A DNA stretch of 64,000 bases, from the NCBI GenBank assembly GCA_039881145.1, contig JAYKKI010000095.1, positions 6,438,501 to 6,502,500 on the forward strand. Reading direction: 5' to 3'. The DNA comes from Druceiella hillmani (lineage: Eukaryota; Arthropoda; Insecta; Lepidoptera; Hepialidae). Under the pieces are notes generated by a model, which saw only the letters and a program-made list of their open reading frames with translations, ran no database searches and had not been told where the DNA came from. Shown here piece after piece: positions 26,808 through 39,448 of this stretch. The translations under genes and the position numbers were made by a program. The number at the start of each line of letters is the position of its first letter. The first letter of the stretch is position 1.

Positions 26808-26935
26808 GAAAAACTCGCACCACAAGGGTTCTGTGCACCCTTAGGCGCATATAAACATTTAGACCCAGAGAATACTTGTAATAAACTATTTACAAATATT
26901 AATATTATTTGTTACCACATAAATATTTTCCCAGG
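26808..26935. repeat. 'Actcgcactac' dispersed repeat, copy 2
   Basis: Reads aaactcgcaccacaagggtt, ccttaggcgcatataaac and ttgtaataaactatttacaa, same order as the copies near 16.0, 32.1 and 51.5 kb. Confidence 0.6.
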
Positions 26936-27113
26936 ATATATTTAAGGGACATAATATATACACTTTAAAATGCAAAGTGATTTTTGCAATTGAGTTAAGT
27001 CATCAGTATGGAGTTCCTATTAACTTTTTGTGGACCAAACACTTAATAAGTTGGTCGACAGTTACTCGTATATCAGTAGAGCCTCCTTTTCTGTGTTTTC
27101 CTTTTATTTTCGT

Positions 27114-27163
<50 letters not shown>
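27114..27163. repeat. (TA)n microsatellite
   Basis: About 20 TA units, 100 bp before the 17-bp minisatellite. Confidence 0.95.
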
Positions 27164-27167
<4 letters not shown>

Positions 27168-27261
27168 TATTGTGAATACTTTCGAATATTAAAAATAGCG
27201 ATTCAGCTAGCGGGAGGGAACTCTGTATGTAGCGACCTATTTGCCCTGTCGATATGCAACT

Positions 27262-27496
27262 AAAAAACGGTATGCGAAAAAAAACAGTATGCGAACAAAA
27301 AATAGTATGCGAATAAAAACGATATGCGAATAAAAACGGTATGCGAATAAAAAAACAGTATGCGAATAAAAAACGGTATGCTAATAAAAAAATTGTATGT
27401 GAATAAAAAACGGTATGCGAATAAAATGGTATGCGAATAAAAAACGGTATGCGAATAAAACACGGTATGCGAATAAAAAACGGTATGCGAATAAAA
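27262..27496. repeat. About 17-bp minisatellite
   Basis: About 13 copies of ggtatgcgaataaaaaac with small indels, ending in a C homopolymer (cccccccccc, about 27507). Overlapping minus-strand frames of 107 and 142 codons are products of the repeat (YSHTVF units), not genes. Confidence 0.95.
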
Positions 27497-27599
27497 ATCA
27501 CCTCTCCCCCCCCCCAATTTAGATGCAGGAAATTGGAAATTTTGATCGAATAACTTGTCGCGTACAGAGAGAGGTAATGACAACGTTTATAAAAAAAAG

Positions 27600-30359
27600 T
27601 ATTTTAATAAAACATTAATTTCAGTAGAAATAATCGAAGCTGGAGACAAAATAGTCACAGTATAAACGACAAAACCAAAGTCAAATATTCTTCTATTCAT
27701 TTTCATAAATTTATTTTCTGATATATATAGAAAACGACATTTTAGTTAAATCAGCTTCTTTAAATATTATGCACGGGTACTTCTTGCGAAATTCATTAAA
27801 ATTACTCCCAATATTTTTTTACACGGCATTCAATTCATTTATTTTTTTTTTTATTATACCACGGATGTATATGCCCAGTTAGCCAACGTAATTTTTTACT
27901 AGTTCTGCTATTTAATACAAAGAAAACTTACGTATTTAACTTTGTTTCGAATAATTGCAAAGCTCACCCACAGTAAACTTTTCAAAAAAATGGCAAAATA
28001 ATTGTTTTCCACATAGATCGCTTTAACCATAATTCATTTGTTAATTTTTTTCCAATTAATTCGCATTTTTACCACTAAATACTTAATATATATATAAGAA
28101 CACAAAGTGGCAAATATTAAGAATAAAAAAACATGAAAGCTTATAATTAGTGAAATAAATACATTTTTTTTTTCAATTTGTCGGTAATAAAACACCTTTT
28201 ACATTTTTCAATTAATCTATTTTTATTTGTATAAGTATCTTTTAACATAAAAGACCAAAAAAATCACTTTTATTGATGTGGACTTAGCACATAAATGTAC
28301 ATAAGCATCTCGTATTGAAGAGTATCAATAAACAACTAATTGCATGTTTACGACTAAAAATGAACCATTAAACATTTCAAAGATTTTCTACCCCAACACT
28401 GAGGGAATTAATATTTTATGAAACTAAAATAAATTATAAAATTATTTTAGAATTAGATAAGTATCTGTACAAATATACGTGTATCGTACTACATAAATTT
28501 TATTTATGAGTATAAAAATAACAAGTCGATTAAATTAAAAACAACATTCTTAGAGTCGAAACTGTAATAATATATTAATTGTTTGATCTGATGTAGATTT
28601 GTACCAGAATTAGAACTATCGCATTCTTTCACAACGACCGCGAGCATAATGATTGATCGTGATTATTTCAATGTTTTTGGCAGCGAACGTAAAATGACTC
28701 ATCTCGTACTAAGATTTATCATTTGTAACTAATCTATGACACTTTCATCTTCGCAGAAATGATATTTTGAACCTTATTGTGGTTTATAAGTCCAATAAAA
28801 GAATTGTGGGACCAAAATAACAAAATATGTGTTTTTATTTATAATAATATATTAATAATTTATCAAACAGCTGACGAAGTAAAGCAACAAAAAAAATCAA
28901 AGGAAACGAAAAATCGACACAAATAAAATTTCAGTTTAAAAACTTAAAATTAAATACCCTTTTATAGCAATACGAACGAAAAAGTAAAAAATAATGTTTA
29001 AATGACAAAGGAGGGGATGTTTGATATTAATTGTTACAATATTTCTTGCGGCTATATATTTATAAAGGTAGAACCATTATAAAAATATGAGTCAAGAGCA
29101 CCTCACGCTTCTTTACATTGTTAGTATTTAAAACTTTTATTTCAGGATAAAAAATGTTCTTTTGTAGGTTTTTTAACAATAATTTTATATATTTTTTAAA
29201 TTATTATATTGTCATCTGTTCTTAATACATGTGCGAAATTTTAAATAATTCGGAAGTCGGGAAGTAGGTGAAAATTTAATTAAAAAATTTCGTTACATTG
29301 TTTCATTATACGGATGAAGGTGATAGATAAACTAAAAATATTTGTACAATGAGATCTCCATACTTATTCTCAAAAATAAAATAAAAATTCAGGTTGTTAT
29401 AAAAATGTCGGTTCAAACAACCATTAAACATATTTCTTTTTTATATTTGGAATAACCACTATGAAAATGAGATACCTATATTTTTATATAGTTTTTTAAA
29501 AAAGCTATTTTATAATTATAATAGTGCAATAAAATAAATATAACATGCCCAATCTTTATCTTTTGAGATATTAAAGAAAAAACATGTCCTAATAAAAACA
29601 GTTTTGAAATCCAATTAACAAGAGCTAAAAATGATTAAGGGTACCTTTCGAATATTTTTGGAACAACGTCTCTTGTAACTTTTAATGCTTAAAGTTTTAT
29701 AGTAAATTTAAATATGACATTAGATATGAGAAACAACTCCGTGCTTGAGAAAAACGGGTGGAAACACCGTGCTACACATCATGCTATATGGCTATATACT
29801 AACATTTCTATGACAAAAGAATTCCAAACGGTTGATGGCGGAGATAAACGTAGACAAGGCCTCGATTCTGAACTATTCAAACATCTATGAATACAGTGTG
29901 ATTCGTAATAAGCGGAAGTTGTATAAGTTAATATTATTTGTTAGCTCATAAAATGATTTTTCCTTATTTGTACCTATGTATTTTTCTTCAAATATATTTA
30001 ATATTTACTCATGATTTTCCAGTCTTTGAGAAAAATAATGAGAATAATTTCAAAGTAGATCAGGGGCCAAGCGTTCTTTGAAAATTTAACGTTTGTATTT
30101 TTGATATCATTACTGACTTTTCATCGGAGATAATTCCTATATTAATTATATAAAGAGACAAAAAATTTTCCCTTTGATTTTGTTTCGTATATTACCAAAA
30201 AAAAAAATTGTAACTAGTTATGCAATATTTACCAATTTCGGTAAACCAAACTACTAACGTACGAATTTTTAAAATATAGTCAAAAATTTTATATAAATAA
30301 ATAACCGCTTTTGCAATTTGTTAATTATTAACACACTTTAACATCGTAAATCCATGTGA
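27600..30359. other. Long AT-rich desert
   Basis: About 2.7 kb in which I see no gene, array or transposon signature on either strand. Confidence 0.5.
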
Positions 30360-30620
30360 AACCTTAAAACCTGCCTTTCGCAAAAAGGAATCAAGTACCG
30401 AAACGGATATAGAATATCGGCTAATGAATGCGCTCGGCTCCCTCCGTGGGAGGCCTTCGTGAAGTCAATCGCGTGTTGTAACACGTTTTCGTTAATTAAA
30501 AAAATCATTAGAATCAACCGGCAGTCCTCGTGTAGCTAAAGACTTAATCGGCTGTTGAATTTCTCCACGTGAGCGTATGAAAAGTTTCCCTTTTGCCGGA
30601 GCCAAAAATAAACACACATT
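30360..30620. promoter_or_regulatory. GC-elevated unique block
   Basis: Unique, balanced-composition sequence (gcgctcggctccctccgtgg, cggcagtcctcgtgtagc, ctccacgtgagcg) just before a satellite array. No long frame. Possibly conserved noncoding DNA. Confidence 0.2.
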
Positions 30621-30631
30621 TCACGAATAAT

Positions 30632-31128
30632 TTGAGGCAAATGATAACAATATGGTCTTTTAATTATGTTCATCCAGTCCTCGGCCAGTTTTAAATAAAC
30701 CTTTCGTTATAGGTTTTCAAATATGAAACTGCTCAGTTTTCTTTCGATTGAATAATTTAATGCAAATGATAACAATATGGTATTTTAATTATGTTCCTCC
30801 AGCCCTCGACCAGTTTTAAATCAAATGTTTCGTTATAGGTTTTAAACTATGAAACTGCTAAATTTTCTTTCGATTGAATAATTTAATGCAAATGATGACA
30901 ATATGATCTTTTAATTATGTTCCTCCAGCCCTCGACCAGTTTTAAATCAAACGTTTCGTTATAGATTTTAAATTATGAAACTGCTCAATTTTCTTTTGAT
31001 TGAATAATTTAATGCAAATGATGACAGTATGATCTTTTAATTATGTTCCTCCAGCCCTCGACTAGTTTTAAATCAAACGTTTCGTTATAGGTTTTAAATT
31101 ATGAAACTGCTCAATTTTCTTTCGCTTG
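30632..31128. repeat. 126-bp tandem repeat, four copies
   Basis: gcaaatgat(a/g)aca starts at 30637, 30762, 30888 and 31014. Each unit also has cagccctcgaccagtttt-like and atgaaactgct blocks. The first unit is the most diverged. Confidence 0.95.
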
Positions 31129-31379
31129 TTATGATCCAAGTTGACTGGGTTAACAATAAAAAAAAATCACCGCCGCTTGTCTCATACAAACGCAGTATCG
31201 CATTGCTTAGAATCTCTGATTAGATCGGCTGAGAGCAATAATAAAATTTTATAAAATAAAACTAATTATATATTTATAGTATTACTCGCATCATGCGAAG
31301 CATTTGGTTTGCATTTTCCATAATATGCCAAATCCAAACAATTCATATAGGTACATGAATTTTATTTCTGAATTTATAA

Positions 31380-32265
31380 ACATATTAGTCGATGTTTTCA
31401 CTATACAAGCAATTTCTTTAAGTCAACCAGACGCTATCCAGTAGAATATTAATGAATGTAGAATTACGTGGAATCTCATTTCCTCTCTGAACTTAAATAT
31501 TTTAGGACATAAAACCGTAAACGTAATAAAACACAAACATTGCAAAAAAAATCAAACGAATTGTTAATTATTGGTATATAATAAAAATAAGAAAAAGCCG
31601 GTTTATATTACAGATTGACAAGGGTAATGGTTCTCATGGAAAGGTACTTTAAAAAATAAGTAATGTGAGTACAATAGTATTTTCATTAAATATTTTTACA
31701 AAGGTTAATATTATTTTTAACCTTGCAAATTAGTCGATGTTTTCACTATACGAGTAATTTCTTCAAGTCAACCAGACGCTATCAAACAGAATATGAATGA
31801 TATGTAGAATTACTTGGAATCTCATTTCCTCTGTGAACTTAGGACATAAAACTGTAAACGTAAAAGGCTACATGATTTCATAACTGAAAGCGAGGAAATC
31901 AAAACTAAAAACGGAATCACGAAAATTTGCAAACAAATTTTCGATTTATTAGTTATTGTCAACTGTTAATTAATCGAATTCTTAATGGTTAATTATTTTC
32001 GAATTGTTAATTAAGACAAGGCCAATTTATATTATAGATTAACAAGGGTAATGTGGTTCTCATGGAAAGGCATTTTAAAGAATAAGTAATGTGAAGGGAT
32101 TTTAAAAACGGTATCTGATATGAAAAAAGTATAACTCGCACTACGAGGTAAACACTTAGTCACATGTAAATATTTAAGTGTACAATAGTATTTCCATTAA
32201 CTATTTACAAAGATTAACTTTAACCTTACAAATATTTTTAACCTTGCAATGTCTAACATATCTTG
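31380..32265. repeat. Tandem duplication of about 345-bp unit, second copy interrupted
   Basis: tcgatgttttcactatac occurs at about 31390 and 31736, each followed by tcaaccagacgctatc, ggaatctcatttcctct and, later, gggtaatg(tg)gttctcatgg. The second unit carries extra sequence (about 32095-32195) that includes the actcgcactacgagg repeat head. Confidence 0.8.
32130..32265. repeat. 'Actcgcactac' dispersed repeat, copy 3
   Basis: Reads ataactcgcactacgaggta, cacatgtaaatatttaa and acaatagtatttccattaac, same order as the other three copies. Confidence 0.6.
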
Positions 32266-32938
32266 CGAAAGAGAAAAAATATCTTGAATTTCTCAAAAAC
32301 TACAAAACCTCGGATTATCTTTGTAGTTTTTTCTTAGTCAGATTCTACTAATTCTATTTTTTTCAATGATTTTAGTTTCAGTATTTTCGAAAATAAGGGG
32401 TGGTACACATTTTCGGAACTAAGGGAATTCGAATGCTAAATTTTGAAAAAAAATATTTTCGTCTTTCTTATAACCCGTTAAATCGATCCCGCAGGATATA
32501 TAAACCAAAAATATAAACCATATAAACCAAACATTTATTTTTTTATATATTTATTCTAGTATTGCCAATTGTTTTCAACGTATTAGAAGTATATTTTCGT
32601 ATCTTGAATTCTACAATTGTATATGGAAATATGAAATAATTCTATTTACAATTATATAGTAAACATTTTTTCAATTATATGAGCGCCGTGAACTAGGTAC
32701 ATAATACTAAATTAACATTGAGGTCAACAATTAATTATATTGAGAAACGGGTATACATGTATGCACATGTTCACTCTTCTATAACTGAAAAGGAAAAAAG
32801 AAAAGTCGTAAGTGATCTTCTTTAAGATCAGTTACGTATCCGTCCGTCTTTCCGTCTGTCACAGCCTTATTCTTAGAAACCGTTTGACGTAGAAACTTGA
32901 AATTCGATATAAGTTATAAAGCTAATTCGCATGTATTA

Positions 32939-32939
<1 letters not shown>

Positions 32940-33035
<96 letters not shown>
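32940..33035. repeat. Compound (TG)n(TA)n(TG)n(TA)n microsatellite
   Basis: tgtgtgta, a long TA run, tgtgtgtgtgtgta, then another TA run. Confidence 0.95.
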
Positions 33036-33512
33036 CATTTATGACGAATATTATGAGAGTATATATTTTTGTAAGTCAATGTATTGCCATTATACGTAAT
33101 TTTCTTTCATACACAAAATTATACATCGTTCAACATTTTCAAGTAGGTTCTGATGGGTTGAGGAAACTTCTAAAATAATTTTCCATGGTAAATACATGTA
33201 GGTAGTAGGAAAGAGATGGTATGCAGAATAATTCAAAAGAGAAGAGACGAAGCAAGGAAAAATGGAAATGGAAATTTTGTTACTGTATGCATTTAATAAT
33301 GATCCACGATATAATAGTATTACCGCTTTAATGGTGTTTTTACTATCGCGAACATTAAGCAATTAACAAAATCAATAGTTCATACACAAATACTTCATAC
33401 AGGGTGTCTGATATATAAACCGAAATTTAACACTTAATTTTCCCTCTCTAAAATTCACAATTAAATGAAACTACGTGATGTAGTACTATTTCTACTTTCT
33501 TTAAGCTCTTTA

Positions 33513-33550
33513 CCACGACCTAGGTTTCGTTGTATTACATCTTCAGGTGG
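33513..33550 (-). ncRNA. Hammerhead-ribozyme-like motif, copy 2 left arm
   Basis: On the minus strand: CCAC, CTGAAGA, a stem II shorter than in the right arm, GAAA, CCTAGG, TC, GTGG. The matching left arm of copy 1 has ttgt in place of gtgg, weakening stem I. Confidence 0.35.
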
Positions 33551-33606
33551 GCTGTTAGCAAAGATTGATCTTTGCTAACAGCCCACCTGAAGATTTTTGC
33601 TAACAG

Positions 33607-33648
33607 CCCACCTGAAGATGTTATAATACAACGAAATCTAGGTCGTGG
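33607..33648 (+). ncRNA. Hammerhead-ribozyme-like motif, copy 2 right arm
   Basis: CTGAAGA at 33612-33618, GAAA at 33633-33636, TCTAGG, TC and GTGG. Stem III has one C-to-T change relative to copy 1 (CCTAGG to TCTAGG), which keeps a possible G-U pair. Core residues are conserved. Confidence 0.4.
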
Positions 33649-33759
33649 TAAAGAACTTAAAGAAAGTAGAAATAATACTATATCACGTAGTTTCATTTAA
33701 TTGTGAATACTGAATTTCTACGAGATTAACGCCAAATATATTCAATACTCTCTAAAATT

Positions 33760-35300
33760 GTTATATAAATATTCTAAAGTGTTAGTTAATTTGCAAGTAC
33801 TATAAAATACGCGGTTAGTACGTATGATCTATTATCGTACCAGATTTCAAGTTTTCACATCAAACAGTTCAAAAAACCGGTTCTGGCCGACTTCAGGACA
33901 CAAACTACAATCTCCGACCAAATCAGCTAGTAGAATCACCAAAATACGGTTAGAAATACAGCAAATTGACATATTTTAATGGCATTCTATAATAAGTAGA
34001 GTTAAGCTTTAATAAAATTATTGTGAAGATTCTACAAGTGACATCATTTACTTATGGTTGCTAATTGAACTCCAAAATTGCAAAATAAGAGAATATAGTT
34101 TTAATATTGATAATTGCAAAGAGGATATAGTATTTAATGAAAAACACACAATTTAGTAAGGATTTCCTTGAAAGTAATATCGACTACGAACAAAGATGAG
34201 CTAAATTTGTAATCAGATGGAGATTCCCATTGATATCTGAAATAATTGTTTTATAAAATTAAAAATTTCATTATAAATAAAAAACTTAGAAATTCTATAG
34301 TATAATCGGCATATACATCACAGAATCACAATTTTTATCCTTTATCTATTTTTGACACAATTTATCATCAAAAATATTTCGTCACATATTACGCCATCAT
34401 TCCATTTCTATCGCCACTTATGGCATATAACGAAAACTGAATTTTATATATGCTAACAATTAAAATTTAATCGTTATAACTGAATACTTATTTGAAAATT
34501 ATTTACTTTAATAAAGTTATAAATAAGTAATATCTTCAGTCATAATCTTTGAATAAAACAATATAAATCGTTAAAATTAAAGAGACCATTTAGGTAGTAA
34601 TTTAAGAGTTCTATAAAGACAGTTACACGAGTAAGTACCGAGGCGAATGAACCCAGTTCATTGGCGTGAATGAGAAAAGTTGATGGTAAATTATCTACAT
34701 AAAATGGAAATCTATATTCATGACCTTTAATATTTTCTCAAAATCTAAATTAATGTTCTTTTGACGTGATAAGATTTAATACGGTTTACAATTTATTATA
34801 AAGTGATTTATAGTCATTTGATAATTACAGGTTAAAATTCGTTTAAAGTATTGTGTGCATAACTATTAAAGAATTATATTATGTAAATTGTCAGAGAATG
34901 GCAGATTTAAAACAAATATATAATGAAAAAGACATTCTAAATGGATGCAAATTTTTTAAAAATAATTTTTCCTTTCAAATCTTTCCTTTTATTTGATAAA
35001 TGAATTAGGTAGAACTTCTTTTGGTTCCAAAACGGCTATTAGCCACGATTAGCTACGACCCAGTTAGAAAAGACAAAAAGAGGTGAATAAATCGAATGAA
35101 GTTGAATGAAACCGCCGCAAAATGATTGAAAAAAACCACAATACAATGTGAAATGAGATTACAAAAAAATAAGTTCATTTCCCAGAAGAAAATTGAGTTT
35201 AAGAACAATTAGTTCGTTGGTTTAAGAACAATTGAGTTTAAGAACAATTCGTTTTTTGATAACTGATCAAACAAGGACCGTTTGATTAAGTGGAGCATTT
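33760..35300. other. AT-rich desert
   Basis: No supported gene. Short direct repeat aagaacaatt(a/g)(g)tt around 35200-35250 only. Confidence 0.45.
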
Positions 35301-35319
35301 TGAATATTCAGATCCGATG

Positions 35320-35560
35320 TTATTAACGTGAAAATTTGGATGTTTATGTATTCGTTTCTCGATCACACATAAACAAATAGACGAATTTATATAAAATTTG
35401 GTACAAAAATAGTACGTAGTTTCATTTAACAAGCAGACTACTTTTAATCTCATAAATAGCATAGCTTTGCTGGACGAAATTTGATTTTTTTTCTATTTTA
35501 AAATGAAAATTTATTACTACAACATGCAAATACACAGTGCAACGTGTATGTAACATTTTC
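35320..35560. repeat. Decayed dispersed lepidopteran repeat
   Basis: Chain gtgaaaatttggatgttta, ttcgtttctcgatcacaca and tataaaatttggtacaaaaa, related to 24.25 kb. Confidence 0.5.
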
Positions 35561-35939
35561 TTGTTGACAGATATTTTAACAGTTTCAGGTAATAGGGTAC
35601 GTAATAATTCCTGTCATCTTAATGAAAAATCCATGACAGTTAACCCATGGGCGAAATCTAGTAGAAGAATATTTATAACTCAATTACATTCAGTTTCAAT
35701 ACCGACAAAAACTTCTAACATGATAGTGCAACGACGACGACGACCTTTTAGTTACTGGTGAAATCGGAGACTAATATCTCTTAGTCTTTGTCTTACCGCC
35801 AAGTTTCATTAAAATGTGTAAACAATATTAAGTAGGGCACTTCTAATATAAATAGTTCTATAGAGGACAGAATCCTATACGGCTATATTTTTATTATTCG
35901 GCCGAATACTGAATATCTAAAATTTATTTAAAAATCGAG

Positions 35940-36205
35940 TTATTTAATCAAAAAATAACTACATTAGTTGTTTAATGGCCAGTTTCTGAGTACTTTTTAT
36001 CGAATAGATAGCTATTCCATAACTTTTTTATTTGAAATTCTTCATACAGAACAGTTGTGAAATACATATCTATTCCATAAAAGGTATTCAGAAACTAGCT
36101 ATTAATCATTTATATATGTATCATTTATAATATGTATATACTTATATAATATACATATTGCATAAATAATTAAAACAACTAATGTAGTTGTTTTATGATA
36201 AAACA
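35940..36205. mobile_element. Foldback element, about 260 bp
   Basis: Outer arms ataactacattagttgttt and its complement (about 35958 and 36170), and inner arms ccagtttctgagta(c) with its complement near 36085, give a nested inverted structure around an AT-rich centre. Confidence 0.5.
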
Positions 36206-38084
36206 ACTCTATTTTCACATAAATTTTTATTCTTAAAGATGCATTTAATGTTATGATCAAAGTAGGGATAAGTAATTTCATTACAATTTTAAATAAACCT
36301 TTATGGGTGATAGAAGAAGCGGTAAATGTAGAAATATTTCTTTTTCTGCATTACTTGGAAAAATTATATTTTTTTTCTTCTTGGCCAATTTCAGTTTCGG
36401 AAAATACGTTGCCAGTTTGTAAAAACAGTTTTTTTTAAAGAAGCGCTGCTCCAGATGAAGATAAATATTTTTCTGCAAGCTTTACCCGATATTGCGAAAA
36501 CTGTATTCTATTTAATGCCAGGCAAGCATCTGTATTTTCATTTCATTTCACGTGTTGTTATGCGATTTGAAGTAAGCAGTCGGTTTGGTCGCAATGGTCT
36601 TATACATGTTTGGAATTTAAATTATTTCAGTATTACGATAGAACAGATAAATATTAATAATAACGCAAAGAAAACACTTGATTTACTTGTGCCATCATCT
36701 GTATTTATTTCAATTACTATCTCTCATAGCAATTCCAGAAATACACATGAGTTTTTGGACTCGTTGCTCGCCTTCTGTTCGACATAACCAGGAAAACGAC
36801 TAACCAGGAACCTTGCAATTCTATCACCGCTTATCTTAAAGCGTGAGAAGACCTTTAAGTAAAATATACTGACGGTTTCTTTCTTTTAAAAAAGCTTTTA
36901 TACGTATCAAGACTTAAAAACATTACGTTAAACCATCCTGTACGCTTAATTCCATAACCTTTACATTAAGCGTACTGTATAATGCACTGATCTTTCGATA
37001 GGCTTTATAGGGAAAACGGGGTTATATTTCCAGATTTTCATACAGACGACACCCCTCTTATTGGATACGTCATCCTCGGCCGCATGTGAAAATTTGAGAT
37101 TCTGTCTACGCTTGTACTATTACACAATTATACAAAACAATCGACCAAAACATAATACAAGATAATAATATTTAATAATTACAATTGAACTATACCACAT
37201 ATTTACAGATGAAATCTATAGAACTTCTATTCGATAGCTAGTGGAAAGTGAAAGAAATCCATTTTCGATAAAGTCATCGCTTGGCCGAAGATGGGGTCTA
37301 TTCGGGTATGATGTCGTCAACATTAGATATACGGGAATAAAATCAAGTATATTTTGAACTCGCTTTGCAGAAAGCTGTTTCGAAGTAAATTACGTAAGAT
37401 ACAAAAGATTATATAAAAAATAACTATTTCGATATGGAAAATATCATCTTAGCTATTTTCAAATAATGCAAATATTTTGATAGGGTAACTGTCTTAAGAA
37501 TAATATTTTATTGTAAAAGTTTGGTTGTGAATCTGAATAAAAAACTTATATGCAAACTGTGAACTAGAATTCAATATCAAAAGTCACCCGAACCCTGATT
37601 ATTCCCTCTTAAGGCGGAATATATTATTTATCACAACACTATTCCTACATCGGTATTTGGAATTTTGATTTCACTTTTACCTTATTTTATTAATTCACTT
37701 TCCACATAAATAATCATGGGCAAATTTATTAAAAATTATGATGAAATAAAAAGGAAATTATCATAACAAGTGTTTAATGGTCTTTATATGCAGAGAGAAG
37801 GAGAGTGTGGTCATCTATAAAACTGCTTTGCACTAGAGTTTGTAGAGTAAGTCAAACTGACTGAATTTACTTGATTAACATTATTTTCTGTTAGTCTAAT
37901 TTAATTAAATTCAGTACATTACATGGTGAAAAATTTTCTTGGTTATAACCAAAAAAAATTCAATTATCTTTTTTTTTTAATCCATATCCATCTCTTATGA
38001 CATTAAAGTCAATTAAAACAGCTACATATGCTGTCCATAAGAAAAATATTTAAAATGGCTGGGCGTCTCTTTTGTCTATATGTG

Positions 38085-38142
<58 letters not shown>

Positions 38143-39400
38143 AACACATATTTTATAGGATGAAATTATTTTAACAAACACATAAAAAAATTACGAAATA
38201 CATCTAAGACTTGTACAAAAAAAATCACTGGTATATACTTACGACTATACTAGAGTAGTGAAAACTTAAATAAAAAATAAAATAACATACGCGTATTATA
38301 ATAAACTACTCTCAGATATCTTATGCACTTGAAATATTACACTGACTATATACAATAACATATGCGTATTATATTAAATTATACTCAGATATAATATTAA
38401 TCAAAAATAAAACTTAATTCTTGTAACGATGCACTCTGTGTTAGATAGTAAACTCGATCGGTCAATGTCGAGGAAGTCGAGTTTATCCGAACAGTAAACT
38501 TGCTTGGTCGATGCCGAGGAGCCGATTTTACCCGATTCAGCGTCACCGAACCGAGAGGCTCAGTTACGTTCACTGCTCATAAAAAGTCCGCATGGTGCAT
38601 CTAAAGTAAAAATCATTTTCACTTCATAAATCGATTTTCTCAGAAAACTGCGAGGAAAACATTTTTGAATCTAAACCATAAATTGCTATTTTTAACAAAA
38701 GTTTAAGATCTATTGGGTATTTGACTAATTTTTTTATTTCATTAATCATAATTTCTAGGTACAAGCTGATGAAGACTGAAATTTTTTTTTAATAATCTTA
38801 AAAATTGACCGAGTTATAAAAGTTTAAATTTAACCTTTAGATAAGGACGGCAATACTGTGTTGTGAGGTCATTTTTAATATTGCACATTATATCCTACAA
38901 GAGGAAAAGAGACAGGGATACAACCAATCCTATCCGTATCTTCAAATTTAGAAGCCTACAACTGGCTTATTTTTCAATCAATTTTCGAATTTTTTTCAAG
39001 ACTGGTTTTTAATTAACTTATATTTTACAACATCGTATGAAAAATATCAAAATTGAGAATGAGTCAACTACCGTATTAAGCGTATGCGGGCCAATTCCAA
39101 TAAACCCCTTTCGCTTTCTATAAATAATACTGCCATGGTAACCTACTCTTAATAATATTAATGTGCATATAGTTTGAAATAAGTTAAAGATTGAGAGGAA
39201 AGCATTAAAATCATATCAGGTGTTCAACTAAAGAGTATAAACTTGCTTCTTTTTCAAATGAATTAATTTCTGTAACTCATTTTGCATACTTTGAAGTTAT
39301 CATAAACAAGTATTCTTCAATGTTGGTGAAAAAATAGACTTTCGCTCCGATTCATTTACGTCTCGCTCAAATGTCATTTAAATGAATACCTAGGCCCTTC
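36206..39400. other. Stretch without supported genes
   Basis: Overlapping frames of 61-110 codons (36253-36787) show no recognisable family and no splice signals I trust. A small duplicated motif, agtaaac(t)cg..tggtcgatg-like, lies at 38448-38525. Confidence 0.35.
38085..38138. repeat. (TA)n microsatellite
   Basis: About 25 TA units. Confidence 0.95.
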
Positions 39401-39408
39401 TCACTTTC

Positions 39409-39448
39409 GCGCAATCATCTGAATATGTTGATATTCAGATGATTGCGC
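39409..39448. repeat. Perfect 18-bp-stem hairpin
   Basis: GCGCAATCATCTGAATAT, loop GTTG, then the exact complement to 39448. Confidence 0.85.

Larger units (their letters stand above)
33456..33747 (+). mobile_element. Foldback element copy 2 with hammerhead-like motif in both arms
   Basis: Same family as the copies at 11989 and 60660. A 12-bp duplication ctctctaaaatt flanks it exactly (33444-33455 and 33748-33759), which fixes the ends at cacaatt... and ...attcaata. The hammerhead-like core is present on the plus strand at 33607-33648 and on the minus strand at 33550-33513. The centre contains an extra partial copy of the gcccacctgaagat segment, so the element is partly re-duplicated at its tip. 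Confidence 0.8.

Noticed and set aside
27073..27583. Two overlapping minus-strand frames with YSHTVF-type repeats
   Set aside because: They run through a 17-bp minisatellite and a (TA)n tract.
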